Shown in pieces: positions 1 to 11,214 of a stretch of DNA of 64,000 nt. The position numbers were made by a program, and so were the translations under genes. The notes under the pieces were generated by a model that saw only the letters and a list, made by a program, of their open reading frames with translations, had not been told where the DNA came from and made no database searches. The DNA is from Planoprotostelium fungivorum (lineage: Eukaryota > Evosea > Variosea > Cavosteliida > Cavosteliaceae): positions 140,326 to 204,325 of the forward strand of contig MDYQ01000015.1 in assembly GCA_003024175.1 (NCBI GenBank), given 5' to 3'. How positions within the stretch are numbered: position 1 is the first letter of the stretch; each line of letters opens with the position of its first letter.

Positions 1-1
1 T

Positions 2-948
2 TCGATCAATACGTCACGAGGTGGTACGCACGTAAACTACGTAACCGATCAGGTAGTCCGCTATCTGTCTGACGAGTTACGTAAGAAGGACAAAGAGTTC
101 AGATATTCTCCCGCCCAAATCAAGGTGAGAATTGTCCGAGAAGGTTCTGTCTACAACGCTGACGGACGTAGAATCATCTGAACGTTTACATCAATTGTCT
201 GGTGGAGAATCCAGCTTTCGACTCTCAAACGAAAGAGACACTCACCACTCGTGCTTCTGTCTTCGGTTCAAAGTGTCATTTATCCGAGAGGTATTTGATT
301 CTGTCTTATTCTCGTTCGAAAGGATGATTCGTTGCAGATGGTTGAGCGACATGGCACAGAGGACAGGCATTGTAGACGAGATATTAAATTGGGCCAGGAT
401 GAAACAACAATCTGAACTGTCCGCGAAATCAGGGAGGATGAGCTCCAAAGTGAGTGACACGTGTTCGCGCACGAAATTCCAGTCAAACTCAATCTCTGAC
501 AGATCGTGGGTATCCCCAAACTGTACGACGCAAATTTGGCGGGAACCCCCCGGTCTAACGAGTGCACGCTCATCATCACGGAGGGTGATTCAGCGAAAGC
601 TCTCGCCGTCAGTGGTCTGTCAGTCGTGGGAAGAGATACATACGGAGTGTTTCCTCTCAGGGGTAAGCTTTTGAACGTTGCCGAGGCCACACACGCACAG
701 TTGATGGGTAACGTCGAAGTTGCTAATCTCGTCACGATTCTGGGTGAGATTTAATCATCTTTATCTCTACATCTGCGATGAAATTTCTTCTCTTCGTCTT
801 CCATTTCTCTCCACTCTTCCCATTGAAAAACGAGTCATACTCTCCTTCACAACATCGCTGTAGACTGACCGACTCTTCAGGTCTCAATTACGAGAAGGAA
901 TATGGAAAGAGAGTAGACAGAGATCTCCGCTACGGTCGTGTCATGCTG

Positions 949-989
<41 letters not shown>

Positions 990-3636
990 TGTCATCAATC
1001 TGTTTCATCACTTTTGGCCTTCACTGCTGAAGACAGACGATTTCTTGGAGGAATTCATCACGCCCATCATCAAAGCGACGAAGGGGAAGAACAAGAAGGT
1101 GAGTTATAGAAGAGTCGGGGAAGATTCACAAGGGTAGGTGTTCTTCACCCTGCCCGAGTACAGCAAATGGTACAATTCGACGGCAGAGGTGAATGCTAAT
1201 CCACATTTATCCACGTCTTCCGAACAAATTTGACTCTTCGTTTCCTCTTCTACACCTTTTTCTCCATCGTTCGCCTTCTTTTTCAAAATTCTCAGTTATA
1301 CTCTCTCCTCCTCATTCGTTCTACCCTCTCACTTTCTCTCAGGCTCCAAGTTGGACGTCTAAATACTACAAAGGATTGGGCACGAACACGGCAGAAGAAG
1401 CGAAAGAGTACTTCAAGAACATCGATCAACATAGGATACCTTTCCGTTGGACAGAAGATTCTTCAAATTTGATCGAGATGGCCTTTCACAAGGAACACGT
1501 TGGAGACCGGAAGAATTGGCTCCTAAAATTCCGCGACGATGGAGGTAAGTCAACGCGAGATGACGTAGAGTCAACCTTACGTAGAGACCTTTGTTGACCA
1601 TGGAAAATTGTCCGGAGGATTGAAATATTCGGAGTTCATCGACAAGGAGTTGATCCTATTCTCACATGCTGATCTGGTGAGATCGATACCTTCTATCATG
1701 GATGGCCTCAAGCCCGGGCAGAGGAAGGTAAGCGTTGTATACGAGTTGATGGTAGGTTGTAGATTGAAAAAAATAGGTCCTTCACGCTTGTTTCAAGAGA
1801 AATTTGAAGCAAGAAATCAAGGTAGATCTTTCCCTCTTTTTTTTCATTTCAAATTTTTATTTCTATCATCCAAATGCTTTCCGTATGCTCTGATTCAATG
1901 GACTCACTGACGACGTTCAGGTGGCTCAGTTGGCAGGTTACGTAGCGGAGAATACGGCCTATCACCACGGTGAAGCCAGTCTGCATTCGACCATCATCAA
2001 CATGGCCCAAGACTTTGTCGGTTCGAACAACGTACCCCTACTCTTCCCCTCCGGACAATTCGGCTCCAGGTATCTTTCCGGCTAAATTCTCACGCCAGAA
2101 ATCTGACGCGTTGTAGATTGCAGGGAGGTAAAGACGCGGCCTCTGCGAGATATCTCTTCACGAGGTTGAACAAATTGACGAGACAATTATTTCCCGAAGA
2201 GGACGATGAACTGCTGCAGTACAGAGAAGAAGAGGGTCAAACCATTGAGCCCAAGTACTTCTTACCCATTTTACCAACCATTCTCATCAACGGAGCTCAA
2301 GGTGAGTCTCATGCCTCTTTCTTTCGCAAACGATCGGAGAAAAACAGTATATCTGATGGTAAATAGGAGTGGGTACTGGGTGGAGCACTTTCATCCCTTG
2401 TTTCTCTCCGCAAGAAGTTGCACAGAATCTCCTCAGAAAAATGAATGGAGAGAGCATGGTCAACATGGTACCCTCCTACAACGGCTTCAAGGTATCGATG
2501 TCGACGCAAAATCTGCCAGAAAGCTGACAGAAGACAGGGTAACATCCAGCAGAAGACCCCCAGCAGCTTCCTCAGCAGTGGTGTCTTTGAAAAGGTGAGG
2601 TATATGCGATGGAGACAAAATTCAATTCGACAGGTTGATCCATCTACAATGAACGTGAAAGAACTACCTATTGGTGTGTGGGTGGACGATTACAAGGAGC
2701 ACTTGGATGAGCTCATCAAAAACAAGGTGAACGATTTTATCTCATTTTATTGTGGATCTACAACGAAATAGGTCTCCGGTGGAGTCAGATCGTACACTAT
2801 GCAGCATACTTCTGGAAATTCCGCCGAATTTTCCATCAAATTCGGTAAGAACCAGTTGGAGTTGGCGGAGAAGGCGGGAACTCTATCGAAGAAACTTCGT
2901 CTAGATACTTCCATATCCGTCAACAACATGCATCTATTTGATGACAAGGGAGTTCTCACCAGGTGACGAGCATCTACAGCATTTTAGATTGACGAGAGGT
3001 AGGTTCGAAACTCCTCTGCAGATCATCGATTTGTATTTTCCGGTTCGATTGGAGTTCTATCAGAAGAGGATGGACCACCAGATGGTCAGATTAGAGAAGG
3101 AGGTAAGAGTGACCGCGATGAATCCTATCTGTAGACGCAGCGTGTATCTTGATCCATCACACAAATATGAGATGGATTCCACGTTTTCTATCTTTCGTTT
3201 CGATTGACGTGACGAATCAGGTGGAAATACTGAGCAATAAGACGAGGTTCTATCAGATGGTCGCAGATGGAAGTCTTAAGATCGGAGGTGATCTGTTCTT
3301 CTGATTCTCCTCTTTCATATTCTATCTCACATTGATTCACATTTGGAATGTTGATGAAAGATTGACAAAAAAACAGGAAGATCGAAACCTGAGCTGATCT
3401 CTCAATTACGGGCACAAAATTTCGTGCCCACTGGGGAAAAGCCAGAGGATGGCTTCGATTATCTATTGAATGTCCCCATATACTCGCTCACCAGCGAGAG
3501 GATGAACAAGTCAGAGAAGGATAAAGAGGGGAGGGAGAAGGAACTCAGGAGATTGAAGAAGAGCACACCTACTCAGATATGGAAGGCGGAGTTGCAGGAG
3601 CTGATGGACAACATAGAGAAGAATACAGTTGTTTAA
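2..3636 (+). CDS. TOP2: DNA topoisomerase II, C-terminal two thirds (5' end outside window)
   Basis: Type IIA topoisomerase that passes one DNA duplex through another. The readable part starts near the end of the ATPase/transducer region and runs through the Toprim domain ([11 protein letters not shown]; the metal-binding DQDHDGSH near 957-980) and the cleavage core. The catalytic tyrosine is in ARYLF, codon about 2151-2153. About 14 exons; joined ends include 2-124, about 172-290, 338-449, about 503-743, 881-1098, 1138-1188 and 1343-1544, and the last are 2772-2962, 3003-3102, 3221-3287 and 3377-3636. The protein stops just after the coiled-coil gate ([11 protein letters not shown]), so it lacks the long charged C-terminal tail of nuclear enzymes. 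Dictyostelium has a tail-less mitochondrial topoisomerase II (known from literature), so a mitochondrial enzyme is possible, but the N-terminus that could show targeting is outside the window. The family call is certain. Confidence 0.96.
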
Positions 3637-3677
3637 GGAGCAAACAATCTGAATATACTACATGATTTATCTAACTT

Positions 3678-5819
3678 TTACAGCGAGATGAATGCATCCA
3701 AATTTAAGCAGACTTGAATGCACAGTAGATCAGTCGGACCACAGTCGGGTACCCCCGTGTGAACAGAGCATCTACCCACCGAGTCACAAGTATCCTTTCC
3801 ATTACAGATCTGTCACGATAAGTTACGTTCGCACGGCAGATACATCACCTGTCCATCATTGCAAGAGGCACCTGCCGGCGCGGGCAGGTGTCTGCACCCG
3901 TTGACAGCATCACAAGTGTCGATAGTACAGGGATTCGCATCGTCACAGCAAGTGTTCTTCGCGCAGGGTGGATAAGGATTCGTGCATCTTCCCGTGGCCA
4001 TGTCACAAGTCAGGGCACCCTCGCACTTGATGGGAGTGTAGATGCATCCCCTTGTCGAATTGCAGGTGTCTGTGGTGCACAAGTTGTTGTCGTCACATGC
4101 TATGGGGGTGCTGCGGCAGCCTCCCTTGGCATCACAGGTGTCCGCCGTGCAAGCATCACCGTCGTCGCAGCTGATCGGTGTGTGAGAGCAACCTTGAGCA
4201 CCACAGCTGTCGCTCGTGCAGTCGTTGTTATCGTCGCAGAATGTCACGTTGTGAGTGCATCCCTTCACTCTGTCGCACGAGTCAACGGTGCAGGGGTTAC
4301 TGTCGTCGCAATTTTTGCTGGTGAATGTACATCCCTGCGTAGGACTGCACTTGTCCACCGTACATTCGTTGCCATCGTCGCAGATGGTGGAAGTGTGAAT
4401 GCAGCCTTGTACCTTGTCGCAGGTGTCCGTTGTGCATGTGTCTCCATCGTCGCATGTGGCGGCTGTGAAGGTGCAGCCAGAGGTCGGGCTGCAGGAATCT
4501 ATGGTACAAGCGTTCCCATCGTTGCAGACCAGAGCTGTATGAGTGCAGCCTCCCTTGGCGTCGCAGGTGTCGGTGGTGCAAGGGTTTCCGTCGTCACAGT
4601 TGATCGTCGTGTGGATGCAGCCGGTGCTATTCGTGCACTGATCGAGAGTGCAGGCGTTCTGGTCATCGCAAGATTTCGGGGAGAGAGTGCACTGTCCATT
4701 GTTGCACGTGTTTACAGTGCAAGCATCGGGATTCACGCAGGTGGGCTCGTATATGCAGACCTGAAAGCGTCGATATATAGATCTTTAGACGGTATCCCAC
4801 CTGCTCTTTGCTGTTTGGGTCACACTTCTGGTAAGTGCAGGGGTCGTGGTCGTCGCAAGAGCAGCAGCTCTGTCCGTCTCCGTGGCAGACACCGCATCGA
4901 TCGACTACGTCGCAGAGGAACTGGATGGTGGTGACGATCGTCAGCTCGGAAAGGAAGGTGTACCTCTCGCAATAGAAGATCTTCATCTTGTGCGACGTGT
5001 ACTTGGTCAGACCCAGCTCATCGATGATGATGGATCCCGTCTCGGCTAGATGAGGTCCTCCCAGATCTAAAACGAGTTTGTCGTCGATGAACACCCATAG
5101 ATCGTCATCTCCCAAGAAATGGAACACCTGTATTCGGGGTCAGGACGGAGACAAGGTGACGGTGATGAGATTGTCACCTCTCCTCCGGTGTACACGAAGC
5201 TCGTCTCAATTTCGGCAGTGAAGTGATAGTTCTTGCGGTCGTAATAATTTCCCCATCCTTGATTGTTCAATGCAAAAAAACTCGTGTTCTCGTATTTCTG
5301 GTGGGGTCAGTTCGGACCGAGGACTCTTAGCCTCACGTAAAATCCGGTTGAGCCGCATTCGGGGCAGTAGTTGAGGGTGATATTCTTCACAAAGGCCATG
5401 TTCTTGCCTGGTATGTTTCTGAAGAACATAGCGTAGTACTCAGAGTTGGTGATGCTGGGGTGGTCGGTAGTGGTGTTCAACATTGGCTTTCCTTCGCTGT
5501 CTAGGTACATCTGAGGTATTCCACGATCGTCAACGGTGTATCTCTGACGAGAATCAGAAAACCTCTGGGAGAAAAGTACGTGTACCTCAAAATCGGGGTG
5601 GCACACGTCAGGTGGGCAGGAGGTGACGTCTTGACTCTGCGAACCACATGGTGTATCATTGTGAGCACTGTTACAAGACCAGAAGTCACGGATAGTTGCC
5701 TGAAGTGTCAGAGTGGCTGGACTGAGATAAGAGTCGTGGTCGATCCTCAACGACTCACGAGGATAAGTGATGGCAGAAGCCGTCGCCACAAAGAGCAGAA
5801 GGATTGTAACGATGTGCAT
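3678..5819 (-). CDS. Secreted fibro-slime/PA14 domain protein with CTDC cysteine repeats
   Basis: Probable extracellular-matrix or signalling protein of about 657 residues. Exons on the minus strand: 5337-5819, 5178-5297, 4801-5127, 3849-4760 and 3678-3809; every junction is phase 0. It begins with a signal peptide (MHIVTILLLFVATASA). A fibro-slime/PA14 domain follows, with the diagnostic FLGDDDLWVFIDDKLVLDLG and a CGVCHGDG linker. Then comes an array of about ten 24-residue repeats of the form CDDGNPCTxDxCdxxxGCxHT, the CTDC repeat of Dictyostelium ECM proteins, almost all inside one 912-nt exon. The last small exon adds a variant Cys segment. The overall plan resembles the dictyostelid PSI (prespore-cell-inducing factor) family. 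An upstream in-frame ATG at 6029 exists, but 5819 gives the clean signal peptide. The antisense strand of the array is open for about 1 kb, which I take as a composition shadow. Stop codons of this gene and topoisomerase II are about 40 bp apart. Confidence 0.93.
3849..4690 (-). repeat. In-gene tandem array of 72-bp units coding CTDC repeats
   Basis: Reading on the minus strand, units of about 72 bp encode a six-cysteine motif (CDDG-x-x-CT-x-D-x-C-x4-GC-x-(H/F)T). About ten copies are visible. They differ at many positions, so this is an old, diverged protein repeat array and not a recent microsatellite. One unit (GAQGCSH) is a residue shorter, and one near the C-terminal end is degenerate. 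Confidence 0.85.
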
Positions 5820-6043
5820 CGTGCAGCTTATTGTTAAGTGTTTCTGTCCGAGGCTGAATGATTTCAATCTGTTTTCGCTCCACAACTTCCATCCTCCGGG
5901 TGTTTGGTTGCAGCCTCCTCTTTGTGGAAGAACAGAACCGAGAAAGAGTTCTGTTCCCGGCGGATTGTAATGTGACAGCGGGAAAGACGCATTTACTTTC
6001 CCGTTTGTAAAGCTCATCTTGAACATCACACATCACGTGAACG

Positions 6044-7322
6044 ATGATGTATCGCGCTCTCTCTCAACGCACCTTCTCTGCACCCATTCAGAAGAACAGG
6101 AGGGGTTATTCGACACTCGTTCTCGGAGAACACGACAACAGTCAACTGTTGCCCAGCACTCTCAGCGCTGTGACAGCTGCAAAGCAACTGGGTAAGGAAG
6201 TAAACATTCTCCTCGCTGGTTCTTTCAAGGATGCTGGTGCCATCTCAAAGCAGGCCGCAGCTATTGCTGGCGTGAATCGTGTTCTTGTAGCCAACAACGC
6301 TCAGTATGAACACGCTACCCCGGAGAGGTGAGATGTTCCTCTAACTGAATACTAATGGTGCCAGTGTCTCTCCCCTCTTGAAGAAGTGTCAAGATAAGGT
6401 GAAGGCTACACATATCATCGCACCCTCCACTGCATCAGGAAAGAACATCTTACCAAGAACTGCCGCTCTGTTGGATGTCTCCGCCATCTCCGACGTGATG
6501 AAGATTCAATCTGAGGACACATTCGTTCGTCCCATCTATGCGGGTAATCTCACCTCCTTCTCTCATTGTGTTTCCACATTCCATTGACATCAGATCGGTA
6601 GGAAATGCGCTGAGCACCGTCAAATCCAACGATCCCATCAAGGTGCTGACAATACGCACAACAGCCTTTGATAAGTGCGCTGATAATGGTGGATCCGCTG
6701 AAATCGAAGACATCGATGGCGATGCCTCCGAAATCCACACTAAGTGGATATCCGAAGACGTGAGTGATCGTCCGATCGCACTCCCCCTCCAAAAACATCA
6801 ATATCGATTGTCTGGCGTTGATCTATGGTGCAGACGAAAAAGTCAGCCAGACCCGAACTGACTGCAGCCAACGTGGTCGTATCGGGAGGAAGAGGACTCA
6901 AATCCTCCGAAAACTTCAAGCTCATCGAAGAACTAGCCGACGAGCTGAACGGAGCGGGTGAACACTCTTTATGATGAGCTGACAAGACGCTCATCCACCA
7001 CAGTCGGTGCTTCGAGGGCTGCAGTGGATGCTGGTTACGTGTCGAACGACCTGCAGGTGGGTCAGACCGGAAAGATTGTTGCCCCACAATTGTACATTGC
7101 GGTCGGTATCTCCGGTGCCATCCAACATCTGGCGGGTATGAAGGACAGTAAAGTCATTGTAAGCATCAACAAGGATACTGAGGCCCCTATTGCCCAGGTC
7201 ATTTCGTGACGATATGTGATAGAGGCTGATTCTGTCAGGTCGCTGATCTCATCTTGACCAAGGACCTGTTTGAGGCAGTACCTCAGCTGACAAAGGCCAT
7301 CAAAGACTCTAGAGGAAAATAA
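6044..7322 (+). CDS. ETFA: Electron transfer flavoprotein alpha subunit, mitochondrial
   Basis: FAD-binding subunit of the matrix heterodimer that takes electrons from acyl-CoA dehydrogenases and passes them to ETF-ubiquinone oxidoreductase. Six exons: 6044-6327, 6365-6543, 6602-6759, 6834-6957, 7004-7197 and 7239-7322, giving 340 residues, the usual length. The N-terminus is basic and hydroxylated ([20 protein letters not shown]), as in a mitochondrial presequence. The FAD site is intact: [17 protein letters not shown], then [23 protein letters not shown] and the signature [17 protein letters not shown]. It is divergently arranged with the fibro-slime gene across about 225 bp. AATAAA at 7318-7323 overlaps the stop codon. 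Call is firm. Confidence 0.97.
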
Positions 7323-7323
7323 A
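7318..7323 (+). terminator. AATAAA polyadenylation signal overlapping the ETFA stop
   Basis: The last codons read AAA TAA followed by AA, so AATAAA spans the stop codon itself. This implies a very short 3' untranslated region if it is used. Similar overlaps occur at the ends of the dynein and KAP3 genes. Confidence 0.5.
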
Positions 7324-8180
7324 ATTCAACGGCTTCCATGCGAGTGCTGAGTCACTAGTGATGGTTATCATCCTGATCCTGGGTGTCTGTCAACGTATAT
7401 ACTCTACCTGCCAATTTCATAGAATCTCCACCACTCTGGAGGATCGAATTTGTGAGCGTAACTTTTGGTTAAACAATATGGTCAACACTCTATGAAAGGG
7501 AGGATAGCCTTTTGTATAGCTCCAATTCATCCAAAGTCAAAAAAGAATAGTGACACTCCTGCCATGCACTGTGTTGTTATGGAAAATCAGCACGTCCTCA
7601 AGACATATACCAATACAGCGACTTTGATTCAACAGATGGACAAGTTACCCAGCATCCAAAGGCATCCACGTCTGGATGGTGCAGAACGACGCACAGTACC
7701 AATGATTCAGGGAGGTCACAGAGGTTTTGAGAGCCAACATAACTTTCTTTTCTGTTAATAGCCAACATATCACTTGTTCTATCCACGATTTCATTTCCCC
7801 TCACCTCTTCTGCAAAAGGTTTCATGGTGGTCCTGGACCATCCTCATATGATCCTCTCATGATAATACAGTTAAAACTGTCCTCGCTTGTCTAGCCCTGG
7901 ATGTCATCCTTCTCACTAAGATTCTCTCCATTTCTGATTCGCTACTTGCTGTAGCCCTGACCAAGACAGAAGCAGCAGTAGTGTGGAGGTAGATAGTTCA
8001 GCTTACCACCAATTTACACCATCATTCTACGTTGCTTGCTCTCTGAAACTGTGTTTGTAGATCAGTCCCTGCTCAGAGTTGATCTTTGAGTGGAGGGCCA
8101 CAGGATTGTCAGGAGGCAGTCACATGTTGCTTGTGTCTACCAATTTATAGGATATATATTATACTAGTGGACCAGAGTCA
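7324..8180. other. Gene-poor island, left part: no gene supported
   Basis: AT-richer than the flanking genes. Only short open frames are present. The longest, 7465-7758 on the plus strand, begins at TTG, matches no family I know and shows no intron pattern. I see no RNA gene, no transposase motif and no terminal repeats. Confidence 0.5.
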
Positions 8181-8184
8181 ATAT

Positions 8185-8306
8185 GATACAATACAATACA
8201 ATATGATGTGATATGATGTGATATGATGTGATGCAATGAGATATGATATGATGTGAGGCAATGTCAGGTCATATAATGTGATTATCATATTGTATCATAT
8301 TGTATC
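8185..8306. repeat. Imperfect inverted repeat flanking a GATGTGATAT tandem tract
   Basis: The left arm 8185-8207 (gatacaatacaatacaatat...) and the right arm 8284-8306 are reverse complements over 23 bp with about two mismatches. The roughly 75-bp loop consists of repeated atatgatgtg-like units. A transcript or a single strand could fold into a hairpin. It may simply be AT-rich satellite growth. Confidence 0.65.
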
Positions 8307-10639
8307 TGATGCTAATGCAAAGATTGCATCCTAGCAAACTGTCTTGACAGACAAACGCTTGTGGTGAAGGATAGCCAGTTACATGCACCACATGAGCACA
8401 TCAGATTGGATGTAGAAAATATAAAACAAAACAAAGCCAGATATAAGCTTATTTTGATTTTTCCGAAAATATCCCAAAAATTGGTTCCCTCCCAGGCAGT
8501 TGATTATATAATTTGTTGCAGCAGTGTTTCTATGCCACTCATAGCTATAAAGCATATATGTGATTTCAGACCACTTGTGAAAAACGATTTATGCAATGTG
8601 ATGGTGTACATATTATTTTGATCTTGATAAATGAATACTGATGTCATCAACTTGATGATCAAATTGCCAGTTGATAAGGTATGAAAGCTGTTGTATTGCA
8701 CACACTTCTACAGAACAACAAATACTGGAAGTAAAACACACAAGAGATGAAGAATAATAAGTAATCATTATGCATCATAGAAATATAACATTATAACCGT
8801 TTTTCTCCAAAATCGACTGACCTACACAACCAGAGATCCTCTGTGTAATCCAAATGGGCGCTTTTGACTTGTAATTTGCATACAATCTATATCTATATCA
8901 GTCTCTACTAAGTAGTAAATAACAACAGTATTATGCTTCTAAAATTCCAAATGTCAATTCAGACATTAAAAGTATAAACTGACATCTGCTACATTTTAGA
9001 TTACAAAATTATCATATATTACACAATGTACAAATGGATCACTGCATCTCAAACAGTGAGTTAGATGTGGAAGTGTTGTTTGGTTTACTACTTTGTAATA
9101 TATTCAATGTCATTTATCAATTTGTAGTTCTACATTAGGTCAGGACATTGTTGTCTCAAGAAGAAGACAAGATTCTTCACATCCTGGCTCTCAAACACTT
9201 GGAACAAGTGATTCCATTGATCATGAGGAACAATTTGCTACAAAAACAACTCATATCATCGAAATTATGTGAATGTGCATAATTCCTGGATAAAGTGTAA
9301 AGTATTTTATAGTGATCTATTGAAGTTCTTCCAGTGCAGGAGAGTAATTGTAATTATGTTTTTACTTTCTTACAGTAGAAGGCAATGAGCCTTACGCTCA
9401 TATTGATTTGTTTGTGGTTGTGGCATGTACTGAGGTGATTGCCAGCAAAGTGTGTAGTATTGAGGTTGATCATCAATTTTGAAAAGTTGACATGTGAACA
9501 CATGTCCAGTAAATTATGTGAGGTTAAAATATGATACTGCTGGAGATAATAGATGCCAATTATGATTAGTATAATTATTATCATTCAGAGAGTACTCATG
9601 ATTGTTTTGAGTCATGCAATAAAAAGATAACAATGATGGACCTACTTCTTTCAATAATCACATAATTGAAGTTCTGAATTGTTCCAATCACTACATATAG
9701 TATACTATAAAAAAGATAGACATCATATATATATATTATGATAAAAGATATGCAAAACCATCAACGAGATGACTAGAGAGTGGCCTATCACTGTGAGTCG
9801 AGCAGAAGAGCTGAGTGTGAGTGATATGAAGAGGAAGATGCATCAGATCAGGATTCTAGCAGCAAAGGTGGGGGAGACAACATTGATGAAGGTGGGTCAT
9901 TGATGCTTGCTACATCTCATCTCTGTGATATCATTCAGATCTTCTCAATAATAACCAGATTGTATTCAAAGGGAAAGGTTTGTTCCAAGGGCAGTAAATG
10001 TGACCAATGAATCACCATATTGTCTCTCTTACCATATCAGTCATCATACTACACATCTTGAAACATGACATGGAATAGTTCAGAAAATCACAAGGATCAC
10101 TCACACTGCAAAAGATTGAAGGACAAACTAGTTGGCTCTCTGGTTCTCTTTTCCTTCAAAGCTCTTCTGCATGCACATTCATTTGCCAACAATTTGATGA
10201 TATAGATTGCTGACCATCAGCCTGTCTTGATCAAATGGGTCACAACTCAGATGATCTAGCAGATGTTGGATTGCATCAAGCCCCTTTGAGGCAAGATTGG
10301 TCCTCCAAGTCGAACAGCCAGAGGATGCAGAGTCAGACCTTCCAGTTGAACCCAGCCACCATCTCCTTTGTCTCCTGGATTACACTGGTTTCTCCAATTA
10401 GAACTTGCCATCTGGACAGGCTGCAGTTGTGGGATCTCACTTTCTACCCCTCTCCTGGGAACTTGGATGTTTGTTCTTTTCTGTGATGAGCCAGAACTGT
10501 CACAGAATCACAATCTTCATGTGAGTACAAATAAAAGTTTGGATGATTGTTTCATCAAGTGTCCTCAGCTCCAGAAGGGAGAGTACTTCTCCTCTGAGAC
10601 ATCTGAGGGATCACTGCTATCATCGACCAGCAGACCAAG
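8307..10639. other. Gene-poor island, middle part: no gene supported
   Basis: A/T-rich DNA with many stops in all frames. A possible two-exon peptide begins near 9768 (MTREWPITVSRAEELS), with a donor after ATGAAG and an acceptor before ATCTTC. It ends after about 60 residues, matches no family I know, and is not called. Two other short open frames (10235-10486 and 10368-10712) look random. No tRNA or mobile-element signature was recognised. Confidence 0.45.
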
Positions 10640-10962
10640 GAAGAATTTGAGCTGTTCCTCCACAAGCGTGGAAAGCACCACAACCATCCTGCCAAGTATG
10701 CCAAACGTTTGAGCATCTTTGCAAAGAACAGATTGAGAAGCATGAAACACTACCTCAAGCTCTTCATGCGATTGTTGTCTACAAGCACATATTCTCTTAC
10801 AAGAGAAGAGACTTGAACGGTTTTGAGGAATTCTTGGGGAACAAGGTGGGAAGAGCAAGGATACTTTAGCATGGGCCTGGGACCTCGGGCATCTTCCTTG
10901 CTACTGGATGCTCCATCCAGAAGACTCCCAGTCAGTGATGGATGGGGTGTAGTTTTGAAATG
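10640..10962 (+). pseudogene. Remnant of a papain-family (cathepsin L-like) cysteine protease
   Basis: One frame contains two pieces of a papain-type protease. At about 10640-10760 is an inhibitor-I29-like propeptide (EEFELFLHKRGKHH, then AKRLSIFAKNRLRSMKH; compare the family pattern F-x2-F-x3-GK...ERF-x-IF-x-N). At about 10825-10860 is the segment around the active-site Asn (LRNSWGTRWEEQGYF; family form KNSWGxxWGExGYF). The catalytic domain of about 200 residues that should lie between them, with the active Cys and His, is missing. An in-frame TGA sits at 10814-10816, and the C-terminal region decays into unrelated residues. I infer a deleted, dead gene copy. Low-level similarity by chance is possible for the propeptide, but much less so for the NSWG segment in the same frame. 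Confidence 0.62.
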
Positions 10963-11214
10963 AGTAAATACATGAGTTGGTGTGCTTGTCACTAGCCTTG
11001 TGTTGTAGAATTTCCATCAGCTCAACATTTGAATCAGGATGACAGCTTATCTGTGGGATCAAACAAGGTAATTAATGCAATGAATTCTTATCTTTGCAAT
11101 CAGACCATTTGTTGAGGTGATCCACCTCTGAAGCTAAAGTTGCAGCTTTATGATGAAGTATTGGAACACAAAACATAACTTGGAAGATATCTGTAGATGT
11201 ATTTGGAGTCCATC
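10963..11214. other. Intergenic, no feature seen
   Basis: Separates the protease remnant from the 3' end of the TRAP1 gene. It is A/T-rich with no convincing open frame. Confidence 0.5.

Noticed and set aside
7465-7758. 97-codon open frame after ETFA
   Set aside because: Begins at TTG, contains no recognisable motif and lies in the AT-rich gene-poor island.
8185-8306. CRISPR array or transposon terminal repeat
   Set aside because: Units are degenerate AT-rich tandem repeats without uniform spacers, target-site duplications or a nearby transposase, in a eukaryotic genome.
9768-10000. Possible two-exon 60-residue peptide (MTREWPITVS...)
   Set aside because: Splice sites are plausible, but the product is short, unrecognised and unsupported by neighbours.
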